Positions 35,519-45,098 of a stretch of DNA of 64,000 nucleotides are shown piece after piece. The stretch lies in NCBI RefSeq assembly GCF_015762685.1, contig NZ_PEHF01000026.1, positions 87,549-151,548 on the forward strand, written 5' to 3'. A program made the translations under genes and the position numbers. The first letter of the stretch is position 1. Every line of letters begins with the position of its first letter. Below the pieces are notes generated by a model. It was given only the letters and a program-made list of their open reading frames with translations. It did not search any database and was not told where the DNA came from. The DNA is from Candidatus Symbiopectobacterium sp. 'North America' (lineage in GTDB: Bacteria; Pseudomonadota; Gammaproteobacteria; Enterobacterales; Enterobacteriaceae).

Positions 35519-36336
35519 CGCGTCCTCGTCACCAAAAATCAGTCTGTTATCTGCATGGTTTGTTCTGCCATATTGACCTCTTCTACCTGTTTACTGGCTG
35601 TATCTTTGACCCTTAAGTGTAGTCCAACATCTCAGCCTGCTCATGGCAGCAATACGATAACAAAAGCAAATCTGCCAACCTTACATAAACAGCCTATATA
35701 TTTTCTTCATGCTGACTAAAGTTATTCTTAAATCAGACAGTAAATAATTTTTTTAATAACCGATTATGCTATAAAAAAACACCACATCGGTTTTCTTCTT
35801 CGGTAGGAGAAAGCGCAATAAAGGTGAAAACCGATTTTAGCGAAAGCCGTAACATGACAACTGGCACAATGCTTGCTACAACAGCATCGCGGCAATGAAA
35901 AAAAACCTTACCACCAAAGAGGTAAAGGCATTGAAAATCATTATTATAGATAATAAACATTGCGCAAAGTACACCTTCTTCTTTTTATTATCGATTTAGT
36001 AGCAAAAAACAAACTTAAGCAAATCAATAAAACAACAAATTAAAAACAACATTGAAAAATATAATAAACATTAAATAAGATAATTAACGTAATAAATCCA
36101 TCCTCTGTTTTAATCTTCCTAATATAATTAATTTTAGAGTTAAATAACTAAATAAACCAAATAATTATTATTGGGATCTGCTTCTTTTATTTAAATTAAA
36201 GTTTGTAAATATAAAAAATTGTAGACATGGGTCAAATAAATAATAATCCAATAATCCAATAATCCCTATAGTACCCACGACGACAGTAAGCCAACTTAAT
36301 TAATTTATCTCGTCAATATTGAGCAATGGGGTACCT
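35519..36336. other. A+T-rich 818-base gap before dcuB
   Basis: No gene can be supported here; short open frames lack codon structure or similarity. The sequence is very A+T-rich, with a three-copy octamer (36242-36265). It holds the divergent upstream regions of patD and dcuB; no clear FNR box was found for dcuB. Confidence 0.5.
36242..36265. repeat. Octamer AATAATCC, three tandem copies
   Basis: Three exact copies of AATAATCC in tandem, about 70 bases upstream of the dcuB start. Confidence 0.85.
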
Positions 36337-37678
36337 ATGGATTTTATCATTCAATTAGTGATCGTTCTGATCTGCCTTTTTTACGGGGCAAGAAAAGGCG
36401 GTATAGCACTCGGCCTGCTCGGCGGTATCGGGCTGGTTATCCTGGTCTTTGTGTTTAAACTCAAACCCGGCACGCCGCCCCGTCGACGTTATGCTGGTGA
36501 TTATCGCGGTGGTTGCTGCTTCCGCCACCCTCCAGGCCTCTGGTGGGTTGGATGTGATGCTGCAAATCGCAGAACGTCTGCTGCGCCGTAAGCCGAAATA
36601 CGTTTCTATCATCGCACCGTTTGTCACTTGTATCCTGACCATTCTTTGCGGTACCGGCTATGTGGTGTATACCATCCTGCCGATTATTTATGATGTCGCC
36701 ATCAAAAATAATATCCGTCCGGAACGCCCCATGGCAGCCAGTTCGATCGGCGCACAAATGGGGATTATCGCCAGCCCGGTTTCCGTAGCGGTGGTTTCGT
36801 TAGTTGCCATGCTGGAGAATTTTACTTTTAACGATCGCCATCTGGAATTTCTCGATCTGCTGGCCATTACCATTCCGTCAACGCTGTTAGGTATTCAGGC
36901 AATTGGTATTTTCAGTTGGTTCCGCGGTAAAGATCTGGATAAAGATGAAGACTTCCAAAAATTCATTTCCGTGCCAGAAAACAAGCATTACGTTTACGGT
37001 GATACTGCTACGCTACTGGATAAAAAACTGCCCAAGAGCAACTGGGTTGCCATGTGGATCTTCCTGGCAGCCATTGCTGCGGTAGCGATTCTCGGTGCCG
37101 ATGCCGACTTGCGCCCAAGCTTTGGCGGTAAACCGCTTTCCATGGTGCTGGTTATCCAGATGTTCATGCTGTTTACGGGTGCAGTGATTATCATTCCTAC
37201 TAAAACCAATCCGGCCAATATCTCCAAAAACGAGGTCTTCCGCTCTGGGATGATCACCATCGTTGCGGTGTATGGGATTGCCTGGATGGCAGAGACCATG
37301 TTCTGTGCGCATCTGGATCAAATCAAAGCCACGCTGGGCACGCTGGTGAAAGAGTACCCGTGGGCTTATTCCTTGATCTTGCTGCTGGTGTCGAAGTTTG
37401 TTAACTCGCAGGCGGCAGCACTGGCGGCAATCGTGCCGGTAGCGTTAGCCATCGGTGTGGACCCGGCGTATATCGTCGCCTCATCGCCTGCCTGCTATGG
37501 CTACTATATTCTGCCAACCTACCCAAGCGATCTGGCTGCCATCCAGTTTGACCGTTCCGGTACCACCAAGATTGGCCGCTTCGTTATCAACCACAGCTTT
37601 ATTCTGCCGGGGTTGATTGGCGTATCCACATCCTGTGTGTTTGGCTGGGTATTTGCCGCCATGTACGGCTTCCTCTGA
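36337..37678 (+). pseudogene. dcuB: DcuB anaerobic C4-dicarboxylate transporter, one-base insertion
   Basis: Inner-membrane fumarate/succinate antiporter used in fumarate respiration. Start [21 protein letters not shown] at 36337. The frame breaks at a C run (36478-36481, four Cs where three are needed) after KPGTPP; from [20 protein letters not shown] onward the sequence follows E. coli DcuB closely to FAAMYGFL, about 446 residues with 10-12 membrane segments. A single-base insertion is the only defect seen. Confidence 0.93.
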
Positions 37679-37688
37679 TTCCTGCCAC

Positions 37689-37720
37689 AAAAAAACCGCC
37701 CGGTTCTCGGGCGGTTTTTT
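37689..37720. terminator. Bidirectional terminator between dcuB and gltP
   Basis: A6 + CCGCCCG-GTTCT-CGGGCGG + T6: a strong stem with A and T runs on both sides, shared by the convergent dcuB and gltP. Confidence 0.95.
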
Positions 37721-37742
37721 CATTGTCATTCCAAGGCGTTAA

Positions 37743-39062
37743 TCAAACCTTGCTCTGTACCAGTCGTGAGTCAGTGCCCGTGATTTCACGCTCGTAGGCA
37801 CGGGCTTTCTCTTCATCAAACTGCCCCTCCCACTTCGCAATGACCAGTACGGCAAGCGCGTTGCCCACTACGTTCAGCGCCGTGCGCGCCATGTCCATGA
37901 TGCGATCCACACCGGCAATAAAGGCCAACCCCTCAAGCGGAATGCCCACGCTGCCCAAGGTTGCCAGCAGGACCACAAACGAGACGCCCGGCACCCCGGC
38001 AATGCCTTTGGAGGTAAGCATCAGGGTTAACACCAGCACAATCTCCTGCCACAGAGACAGATCGATGCCATAGAGTTGAGCAATGAAAATGGCGGCGATA
38101 CTTTGGTACAGCGTGGAGCCGTCCAGGTTAAACGAGTAACCCGTCGGCACCACAAAACTGGTGATCGATTTTGGCGCGCCGTAGGCTTCCATCTTTTCAA
38201 TGATGCGCGGCAACACGCTTTCTGAACTGGCGGTGGAGTAGGCCAGGATCAGTTCATCTTTCAAAATACGGATCAGCATAGTGACACGCAGACGGCACAA
38301 GCGAGCCACCACACCCAAGACCACCAGCGCGAAGAACAGAATGGCGACATACACCAGAATCACCAGTTTGGCGAGCGGCCACAACGAAGCAAAACCGAAG
38401 TTGGCTACTGTCACCGAAATCAACGCAAACACCCCAACCGGCGCGTAGCGCATGATCATGTGAGTGACTTTAAACATGGTTTCCGATACGCAGCGAAACA
38501 CGTTCAACAGCGGATCGCAGTGAGCTTTGGGGAGCGACGACAGCCCCAGCCCAAACATGACGGAAAAGAAGATAATCGGCAATATATCACCATTGGCAAT
38601 CGCCGCAAAAATGTTGGGGGGGATGAGCGACAACACGGTCACCACCAAACTGTGCGACCCACTCTGCACCTGTTCGGTGGTCTTTTGGTACTGAGAGATG
38701 TCCATCGTGGTCAATGATGACATATCAATACCGTGACCGGGTTGGAACAGGTTTGCCAGCGTAATGCCAAGAATAATGGCAAAGGTGGTGATCACCTCAA
38801 AATAGACAATAGTCTTAAGACCAATACGCCCCAACTTCTTGGCATCCCCAACCCCTGCGATGCCCACGATCAGCGTGGCGATCACAATTGGCACCACGAT
38901 CATTTTGATTAGCCGAATAAAAATATCACCGGCGGGACTCAAAATGTTACTGATAAGCCACTGGCACTCATCGGGGCTTTCATGCAGTACGGCACCAACA
39001 AGGATGCCAAGGAACAACGCAATAAAGATTTGCCAGGCTAGGCTGATTTTGATTGATTTCAT
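37743..39062 (-). CDS. gltP: GltP proton/glutamate-aspartate symporter
   Basis: Inner-membrane dicarboxylic amino acid symporter (DAACS family). 439 residues from the ATG at 39062 (MKSIKISLAWQIF, preceded by GGAA); the frame extends upstream but those codons have no match. Family motifs: SPAGDIFIRLIKMIVVPIV, AYSTASSESVLPRI (re-entrant loop 1), the NLDGSTLYQ motif, and GIAGVPGVSFVVL; about 8 membrane helices. Intact, with a possible FNR box upstream. Confidence 0.93.
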   Translation of the reverse strand: MKSIKISLAWQIFIALFLGILVGAVLHESPDECQWLISNILSPAGDIFIRLIKMIVVPIVIATLIVGIAGVGDAKKLGRIGLKTIVYFEVITTFAIILGITLANLFQPGHGIDMSSLTTMDISQYQKTTEQVQSGSHSLVVTVLSLIPPNIFAAIANGDILPIIFFSVMFGLGLSSLPKAHCDPLLNVFRCVSETMFKVTHMIMRYAPVGVFALISVTVANFGFASLWPLAKLVILVYVAILFFALVVLGVVARLCRLRVTMLIRILKDELILAYSTASSESVLPRIIEKMEAYGAPKSITSFVVPTGYSFNLDGSTLYQSIAAIFIAQLYGIDLSLWQEIVLVLTLMLTSKGIAGVPGVSFVVLLATLGSVGIPLEGLAFIAGVDRIMDMARTALNVVGNALAVLVIAKWEGQFDEEKARAYEREITGTDSRLVQSKV

Positions 39063-39506
39063 AGTGAATTCCATTGCAAGACCACCCGGTGCCGCGAACG
39101 TACGGCCACAGCGCCTCTCTTCCGGTTGAACGGCGCACAAGGGTGGCTGAGATAAAATGCGACCAATGTGAATGCTGATGCAGTACATCTTGATAACCCT
39201 TGGTACGGCGCACACGTTTGAATACGGACCGCAATAGTGCTGAATGGATTGACAAGTGACTGTATCTGAAAGCAAAACATCAGACATACGTTATTGTTAT
39301 GGCCGGGGATACTACTATCCCATTTCCGTGAGATCAAGCAGGCAAACAGCGTCAAAAGTCACAGTTATGTCAAAAAATGTGATAAAACACTGAAAAATTG
39401 GTGAAAAAAGAAGTTATTCACCACGCTAAAGAAAAGATAAAGAAGATATGTCAGACTGAGGTAAATGCAGCAGCAGGATGCATAACGGCCACGAATAGCG
39501 ATTCAC

Positions 39507-39520
39507 TTGATCGATATCAA
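39507..39520. promoter_or_regulatory. FNR-type box
   Basis: TTGAT-CGAT-ATCAA is a perfect match to the FNR consensus, 445 bases upstream of the gltP start and between gltP and the repeat element. Its distance leaves the target open. The rest of 39063-39506 shows no gene. Confidence 0.55.
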
Positions 39521-39554
39521 GCAAATCACGAGTGTGAGAATTCGTGGGTTAAAA

Positions 39555-39694
39555 GCCTATCCCAGTAGGCGTCATTGGCGCAGCCAGTTTGGTCACGTAC
39601 GGCGCGCAGAAACCGGAGCTTACACGGAGTACGTGAGGATTTCGAGCACTGCCCGGTGCTAAAATGGTAAGTAAAACAGCCTAATGGAATAGGC
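39555..39694. repeat. 140-base MITE-like element with inverted ends
   Basis: It begins GCCTATCCCAGTAGGC and ends GCCTAATGGAATAGGC; the ends are inverted copies differing at two of 16 positions, and each is itself a small hairpin. The interior is non-coding and G+C-rich against A+T-rich surroundings. It abuts the cbl stop (39696). The layout resembles ERIC-like or MITE intergenic repeats in enterobacteria, but only one copy is in the window. Confidence 0.7.
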
Positions 39695-39695
39695 G

Positions 39696-40661
39696 CTAAA
39701 TCTGGTAGTCGATAACCGACTCTGCGTTATCCGAAAAGACTTTATCCTTGATCTCATCCAGCGAGAGTTTGCTGTTGCACAGTTGCAAGAATTTCCAGGC
39801 ATAGTTGCGCTGTAGCTGACTTTTCTTCAGCCCAATCCACACCGTGTTCCCTTCAAACAGATGCTCGGCATTCAAGCTTACCAGCCCTTTATCACGCGCT
39901 GGCTCGTAGGAATGATCGGCAACACTTCCCACCCCTAAACCCAATTCAACGTAAGTTTTAATCACATCCGAATCCTGCGCGCTCAGGGCGATATCCGGCG
40001 TCATGCCTGCCGCCAGAAAAGCGCGATCGACGCGAGAACACCCGGTAATCCCTTGTCGATAACTGATCAGCCGCAGTTTGCTGAGCATATCCAGCGTCAC
40101 CGTTGGCATGTCTATCAGGGGGTGTTGCTGCGGCACCAGGATAGCGTGATGCCAGCGGTAATAGGGAAATGCCGCCAGCGTGGCGTCATTCATCAGTTGC
40201 TCACTGGCAATGCCGATATCCGCTTCACCGGAGTGCAGCATGGCAACGATATCGTCCGGCGTGCCCCGGTTAAGCACCAAGCGCACTTGCGGATAGATGG
40301 CACGAAACTCTTTAACCACATTGGGCAGGCTGTAGCGCGCCTGTGTGTGCGTGGTGGCAATCACCAGTTGGCCCACATCGTTATTGGTGAACACATTAGC
40401 CAGACGACGAATGTTGTTGGCATCATTCAAAATACGTTCCGCGACCACCAGCAACTCTTTGCCTGGCTCGGTCATGCCAAGCAGTCGTTTGCCTCGGCGA
40501 ATAAAGATTTCGATGCCCAGTTCTTCTTCCAGTTCTCGGATATGGCGACTCACGCCCGACTGAGACGTAAACAGCGAATTGGCGACTTCTGTCAGATTAT
40601 AGTTACTCCGTGCTGATTCTCGAATAATCTTCAGTTGTTGAAAATTCACGTTGTTCTCCAT
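39696..40661 (-). CDS. cbl: Cbl, CysB-like LysR regulator of sulfur starvation genes
   Basis: LysR-type activator of sulfonate and sulfate-starvation genes, close to CysB. 321 residues. Winged helix SLFTSQSGVSRHIRELEEELG at about 25-45, and CysB/Cbl-specific blocks RRGKRLLGMTEPGK, TTHTQARYSLP, SAQDSDVIKTYVELGLGVG, plus the typical tail EIKDKVF...VIDYQI. The family start MNFQQLK reads VNFQQLK here (GTG), so translation may begin at that GTG (40649) or at the ATG four codons earlier. Intact. No sulfonate genes are adjacent. Confidence 0.93.
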   Translation of the reverse strand: MENNVNFQQLKIIRESARSNYNLTEVANSLFTSQSGVSRHIRELEEELGIEIFIRRGKRLLGMTEPGKELLVVAERILNDANNIRRLANVFTNNDVGQLVIATTHTQARYSLPNVVKEFRAIYPQVRLVLNRGTPDDIVAMLHSGEADIGIASEQLMNDATLAAFPYYRWHHAILVPQQHPLIDMPTVTLDMLSKLRLISYRQGITGCSRVDRAFLAAGMTPDIALSAQDSDVIKTYVELGLGVGSVADHSYEPARDKGLVSLNAEHLFEGNTVWIGLKKSQLQRNYAWKFLQLCNSKLSLDEIKDKVFSDNAESVIDYQI

Positions 40662-40930
40662 CTCTACATCGTTTTACCCTAACGCCATATAGATACGGGG
40701 GAAAAAATGCCGCGACAAATAAGCAATCGGATAGTGTTATATTATTTTCTACTAAGAAAATAAGCCGTGGCCATCTGAGCAACGGCTTTTGAAGCATAAA
40801 GAGATTAAAACTTTTATAATCAAAATATTAAAATAATCACTTTTTATGTGGATTTAATTTCCTTAGCGGATCGATAAATCTTTTTGTTATGATTTATATA
40901 AATCCGGTTTTACTCCGTCAAAAATACGTC

Positions 40931-41818
40931 ATGGATCTGCACATGAATAACGCCCCTCTCTCGCTGTTGGATAAAAAAGAAGGCGTCGATCGCGAGATGT
41001 TCCAAGGTCCGTTGGATCGCGCGCAATTTCGTCATGTGCCGCAGCAACCCGGCGTTGAATTATATCAGGCGCACATTGCCCGCTGTGCTTTCGAACCCCA
41101 TACCCATGACGCCTTTGGTATCGGCACTATCGACTTTGGTGCCGAGCAGTTTCGCTATCGAGGGGCTCAGCACGTGGCAGCGCAGGATACGCTGGTGTTG
41201 ATGAATCCAGATGAACTGCATACCGGGCAGGCTGTCGGCGAGGAAGGGTGGCGTTACCGCATGATCTATATCGATCCCACAAAGTTAGAGGCGCTCTCCG
41301 GTGAGCAAGGCTGGTGGTTTAGTGATGTGGTGCGGCATGCTCCACTGGCAGCCCGCCAGCTTTCTGCGCTGCTGGCCGCGCTGTGGCGTGTTCACGATCC
41401 GCTGACTTGTGACAGCCTGATGCTAAGCATCATCGATATCTTTCGTCCCTTTGCCCGCCTGGCACAGCCGTTACAAACGCATGCCCTGTCGCGCTTTGAC
41501 GACGTGAAGCACTACCTTAACGATAACTTCGCTCAGGCCATCGCGCTTAACGAGCTGGCCGCCGTCGCATCCCTCAGCCCTTACCATTTCCAGCGGTGCT
41601 TTAAAGCGCACTATCACGTCACCCCGCACCAGATGCTGATGGCGATCCGTTTGCAGCGGGCCAAACAGCTGCTGTGCCGCGGTATGCCCGCCGCACAGGT
41701 GGCGGCGGAGGTCGGGCTGACAAATCAGGCCCATCTGACGCGCAGCTTTGCCCAGCGTTACGGCATTACTCCGGTTCGCTATCAAAAACAGGTTATGCCG
41801 TACAGCCGCCTCCGCTAA
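40931..41818 (+). CDS. AraC-family regulator with cupin sensor domain
   Basis: Transcription regulator: N-terminal AraC-binding cupin (HIARCAFEPHTHDAFGIGTI, LMNPDELHTGQ) and C-terminal double helix-turn-helix (LNELAAVASLSPYHFQRCFKAH; AAQVAAEVGLTNQAHLTRSFAQRYGITPVRY). 295 residues from ATG at 40931; the start is uncertain, with no strong ribosome site. It precedes an EamA transporter in the same direction, and such pairs commonly regulate the exporter (inference). Intact. Confidence 0.88.
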   Translation: MDLHMNNAPLSLLDKKEGVDREMFQGPLDRAQFRHVPQQPGVELYQAHIARCAFEPHTHDAFGIGTIDFGAEQFRYRGAQHVAAQDTLVLMNPDELHTGQAVGEEGWRYRMIYIDPTKLEALSGEQGWWFSDVVRHAPLAARQLSALLAALWRVHDPLTCDSLMLSIIDIFRPFARLAQPLQTHALSRFDDVKHYLNDNFAQAIALNELAAVASLSPYHFQRCFKAHYHVTPHQMLMAIRLQRAKQLLCRGMPAAQVAAEVGLTNQAHLTRSFAQRYGITPVRYQKQVMPYSRLR

Positions 41819-41927
41819 AAAAAGCGCAATATCCTACAATATGTTATCCGACTTACCGGTTAGGCTTCTCGTGATACGACAACACAAGGGCTTGGCCCTT
41901 CAAGCATAAATGGGTAACGGGTGTGAT

Positions 41928-42899
41928 ATGTTAAGCGGTATCGTTTTCGCCCTGACGGCGGGTTTGATGTGGGGGCTGATTTTTGTGGGCCCGTTGATGG
42001 TGCCGGAATACCCTGCCGCGTTGCAGTCTGCGGGTCGTTATGTGGCGTTTGGACTTATAGCGCTGGGATGGGCTGACAGGAAACGTCTGCGTCGGTTGAG
42101 CCGTGCGGACTGGATCGAAGCGCTGAAGCTTTCAGCGGTGGGTAATCTGCTCTATTACTTTTTCCTTGCCAGCGCCATCCAGCGTACCGGCGCTCCCGTC
42201 TCTACCATGATTATCGGCACGCTGCCGGTAGTGATTGCCGTTACCGCTAATCTGCTGTACGGGCGACAGGAAGGCGTGCTCTCCTGGAGGCGATTAACGC
42301 CGCCGCTGCTGCTGATTTTGCTTGGGCTGTTATGCGTAAATCTGGCGGAACTGAGCGCTCAGGATGATCAGGTCGATATGGAGCGCTACCTGAGTGGGAT
42401 CGGCATGGCAATTATCGCTGTCATCTGCTGGACCTGGTATCCGCTGCGTAATGCACGCTGGCTGCGCCGTAATTTGGATAAAAAATCCACCACCTGGGCC
42501 ACCGCGCAAGGAATGGTGACGTTACCCATGGCCTTGCTGGCCTATGTGATAGTCAGCGGGCAACTGGCCCTGACCAAACCGGACTTTTCCCTGCCGTTTG
42601 GCCCGCGCCCACTGGTGTTTATTGGCTTAATGCTGGCGATTGGGTTGCTCTGCTCCTGGCTTGGCACCTTCTGCTGGAATCAGGCTAGCCAACGCCTGCC
42701 GACGGTACTGGTAGGGCCGTTGATCGTATTCGAAACGCTGGCCGGGCTGACCTACACCTTTTTTATGCTGCGTCAAGCGTGGCCGCCGCTGCTGACACTG
42801 TGCGGCATCTTCTGTTTGTTGGTGGGTGTGGTGAGTGCCATGCGTATCAAACCAAAACCTGTCGTGGTGAAGGTGGATACGGCGGTGCAGGAAAAATAA
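41928..42899 (+). CDS. EamA/DMT-family transporter
   Basis: Inner-membrane metabolite exporter of the drug/metabolite family: two EamA repeats, about 10 membrane helices (GIVFALTAGLMWGLIFVGPL, GAPVSTMIIGTLPVVIAVTAN, and a second repeat from about residue 155). 323 residues from ATG at 41928 after GGGTG. The substrate is unknown. Intact. Confidence 0.85.
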   Translation: MLSGIVFALTAGLMWGLIFVGPLMVPEYPAALQSAGRYVAFGLIALGWADRKRLRRLSRADWIEALKLSAVGNLLYYFFLASAIQRTGAPVSTMIIGTLPVVIAVTANLLYGRQEGVLSWRRLTPPLLLILLGLLCVNLAELSAQDDQVDMERYLSGIGMAIIAVICWTWYPLRNARWLRRNLDKKSTTWATAQGMVTLPMALLAYVIVSGQLALTKPDFSLPFGPRPLVFIGLMLAIGLLCSWLGTFCWNQASQRLPTVLVGPLIVFETLAGLTYTFFMLRQAWPPLLTLCGIFCLLVGVVSAMRIKPKPVVVKVDTAVQEK

Positions 42900-42909
42900 A
42901 CCTGAAGGC

Positions 42910-42931
42910 GGCGCAGGGTTCTCCCTGCGCC
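42910..42931. terminator. Hairpin between EamA gene and tlpA-like gene
   Basis: GGCGCAGGG-TTCT-CCCTGCGCC, a 9-base perfect stem between convergent genes; without a T run its strength is uncertain. Confidence 0.55.
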
Positions 42932-42946
42932 ACGGGCTAAAGGGGA

Positions 42947-43447
42947 TTAGGCCCCGGCGGCGAGTTGTTTGAACAGCGCCGTTAACTGTTGCTCATTGCG
43001 GGCACCTTCATGCTGGGCTGTCACTTTACCTGATGCGTCAATCACGAACGAGGTTGGCGTACCCACCACCTGATAGCGCTCCTTGGTAATGCCCAGTTGG
43101 TCACGAATGACCGGATAGCTGATGTGCTGTTGCGCCAACAGTGCAGCAATATCCACCCCGTCAGGATCGGTATTCACCGCGACCACCACCACGTTATCCG
43201 CGTAGGTTTTGCTCAGTTTCTCCAACGTGGCCATCTATGCCAGACAGCCACCACAGCCGGAAGACCAAAAGTTGAGATAAACCTGTTTGCCCTGCCAGCG
43301 CGCCAGTTCCACCTGTTGTCCGGCCAGATCGTAGGCCGCCAGCGCAGGCGCACGGGCGCCAACCTGTACCTGCTCTTCTTTGCAACCCGACAGCAGTGCC
43401 AGCGCGCCCATCAGACACCCTAGCGTTATCAGTTTACGCCACTGCAT
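42947..43447 (-). pseudogene. TlpA/thioredoxin-like lipoprotein with an in-frame stop
   Basis: A membrane-anchored periplasmic thiol-disulfide protein at the end of the iron uptake operon; thioredoxin-like proteins accompany this operon in Campylobacter. Signal peptide with lipobox ALLSGC (Cys about 22), then thioredoxin fold with active site SSGCGGCLA. TAG (43237..43235) follows at once, where the family commonly has Glu (CxxCxxEM). The same frame continues MATLEKLSK...GTPTSFVIDASGKV, with the cis-Pro region kept. About 166 residues overall. It overlaps the ATPase gene start-to-stop by 14 bases. Confidence 0.85.
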
Positions 43448-43991
43448 GTTGTTGAACCTCCTCGCTCAGGTACTTGCCGTGCTGCAAGCGGATAATACGA
43501 TCGGCAAAACGCCCCAGTTCCGGGTTGTGCGTCACCATGACAATGGTACGTCCCTGATGATGCAGATCCTGCAACAGCGCCAGCACGCGCTGTTCGTTCT
43601 CTTCGGAAAGCTGACTCGGCAGGTGATCGGTTCGGTGCTCCAGCCCGACCTGCACCAGCATCACGTTTTCCAGCGCAGTGAGAAACGGGATCAGGTGGAA
43701 CTGCTGAAACACCAGCCCGATTTTGTCCGCGCGAAAGCGTCGCCGTCCTTCTTCATCCAGCGCTGCAGCATCGACGCCATCCAGCAGCACCTGCCCTTCT
43801 GTCAAGGTATCGAGGCAGGTGAGGATATTCATCAGCGTAGTTTTCCCCGAGCCGGATGCGCCCATGATGGCGACAAATTCACCGCGCTGAATACGGATAT
43901 TGATGTTTTCCAGCGCAGTGACCTGCCCGAAGCGTTTGTACAGTTGGCGGGTTTCAATCACCGCCTCTTGCGGGTTATGTGCAACACCCAT
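43434..43991 (-). pseudogene. ABC transporter ATPase missing signature and Walker B
   Basis: MacB/LolD-type ATPase of the iron uptake operon. Walker A GASGSGKTT and Q-loop LVFQQFHLIPF are present. The frame is open, but the product has only 185 residues: HLPSQLS joins directly to EENEQRVLALL, so about 30 residues with LSGGEQ, Walker B and the D-loop are gone, and a second smaller gap follows LENVML. The switch His (VMVTHNPE) remains. Both deletions keep the frame, so it would be annotated as intact, but it cannot hydrolyse ATP normally. Start overlaps are typical of this operon. Confidence 0.85.
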
Positions 43992-43995
43992 TGAA

Positions 43996-45067
43996 TCACT
44001 CCCCTTTTAACACTTTAGCGGGCTCGACGTGGATCGCGCGCCGGGTAGGAAACACAGCGGCAGCACCGGCGCACGCAGCGAAATGCTGGCATTGAACACC
44101 GTCAGTCCCAGCACCTGTGCCAACAGATAACCGAGCAGGTAACCACACACCACCGCCGCAAGCGCAATCACACCGGTTTCGGCCAACATCTGGCGTACGA
44201 TATCTTTGCCGCTCGCGCCTAACGCTTTCTGCAACGCAAACTCTTTGGCACGCTCACCGACAATCGCTATCAAGGTGGTGTTCACACACAGAGAAGAGAG
44301 CACCAGAATAATGGCAGAAACCAATCCCATCAGCCCTTTAATCTTGTCCAGCACCTGCCCTTCCGAGGCGGAAACTTTCAGGATAGGCCGGATCTCGAGG
44401 TCAGGATATTGTTGTTGCAGGCTGGCGGCAAAGCGATCCACCTGTCCCAGATCATTACTGACACTCAGCAGAGCGTTATTGATGGTGCCTTCCTTTTGCA
44501 GCCATTTTTGCGCCAACTCCAGATTCACAATCAGCATATTGTCGGTAGCGTCACCGGCTTCAACAATCCCTTTGATGCGCAGGCGCTGATGCTCGCTGCC
44601 ATCGATCAGCGTGACGTTATCGCCGACTTTGACATGCAGTCGCTCCGCCAGCTTGACGCCGATCATCGCGTTACGATCGTCAAACTTGACGCCAATTCAG
44701 TCGCCAGTTACCTGCCAGTAGGGAGAGAGTTGGCGCAGCGCATCAAACCACACGCCCATCAACACCACTTTTTCCAACTCGGTACGCGCCATACCGTACA
44801 AATACGGGCTGGCGGCATTGATTAACCCCGGCGGGGCGTTGTCGAGAATCGGCTGAAAGCCGCTTTGCGCCAAGGCGCCGCCGTGCGCCGGACCAATAAA
44901 AAGTTGGCACCAAAGGTACGCAGCTCCTGGCTCATTTTGGCGTTGATATCAAAATACACCGCCGACATAGCGGTAACGATGGCGGCACCGACCATCAGTG
45001 CGGCAAACACCACGCTGACACGCTGCATGCGTAAGCGCAATGCGCGAATCACCAACCGCCAAAACAT
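43996..45067 (-). pseudogene. ABC permease (FtsX/MacB type) of iron operon, multiply broken
   Basis: Second FtsX-like permease. Start at 45067 (MFWRLVIRALRLRMQRVSVVF). First membrane helix and MSQELRTFGANFLL are intact; then a lost base near 44885-44893 shifts the frame into PAHGGALAQSGFQ. TGA (44699..44697) stands where Trp is expected in TGDWIGVKFDDRNAMIG. The frame then runs through the periplasmic MacB-like domain and three C-terminal helices (SAIILVLSSLCVNTTLIA, ALGASGKDIVRQ) until a deletion near 44045 removes the last helix and shifts into PTRRAIHVEPAKVLKGE. At least three lesions. Confidence 0.88.
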
Positions 45068-45098
45068 ACTGCCGATCCTACGCTCTGAACCCGAGTGA

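Noticed and set aside
35769..35960. 63-residue frame in the A+T-rich gap upstream of dcuB
   Set aside because: No ribosome site, similarity or codon structure.
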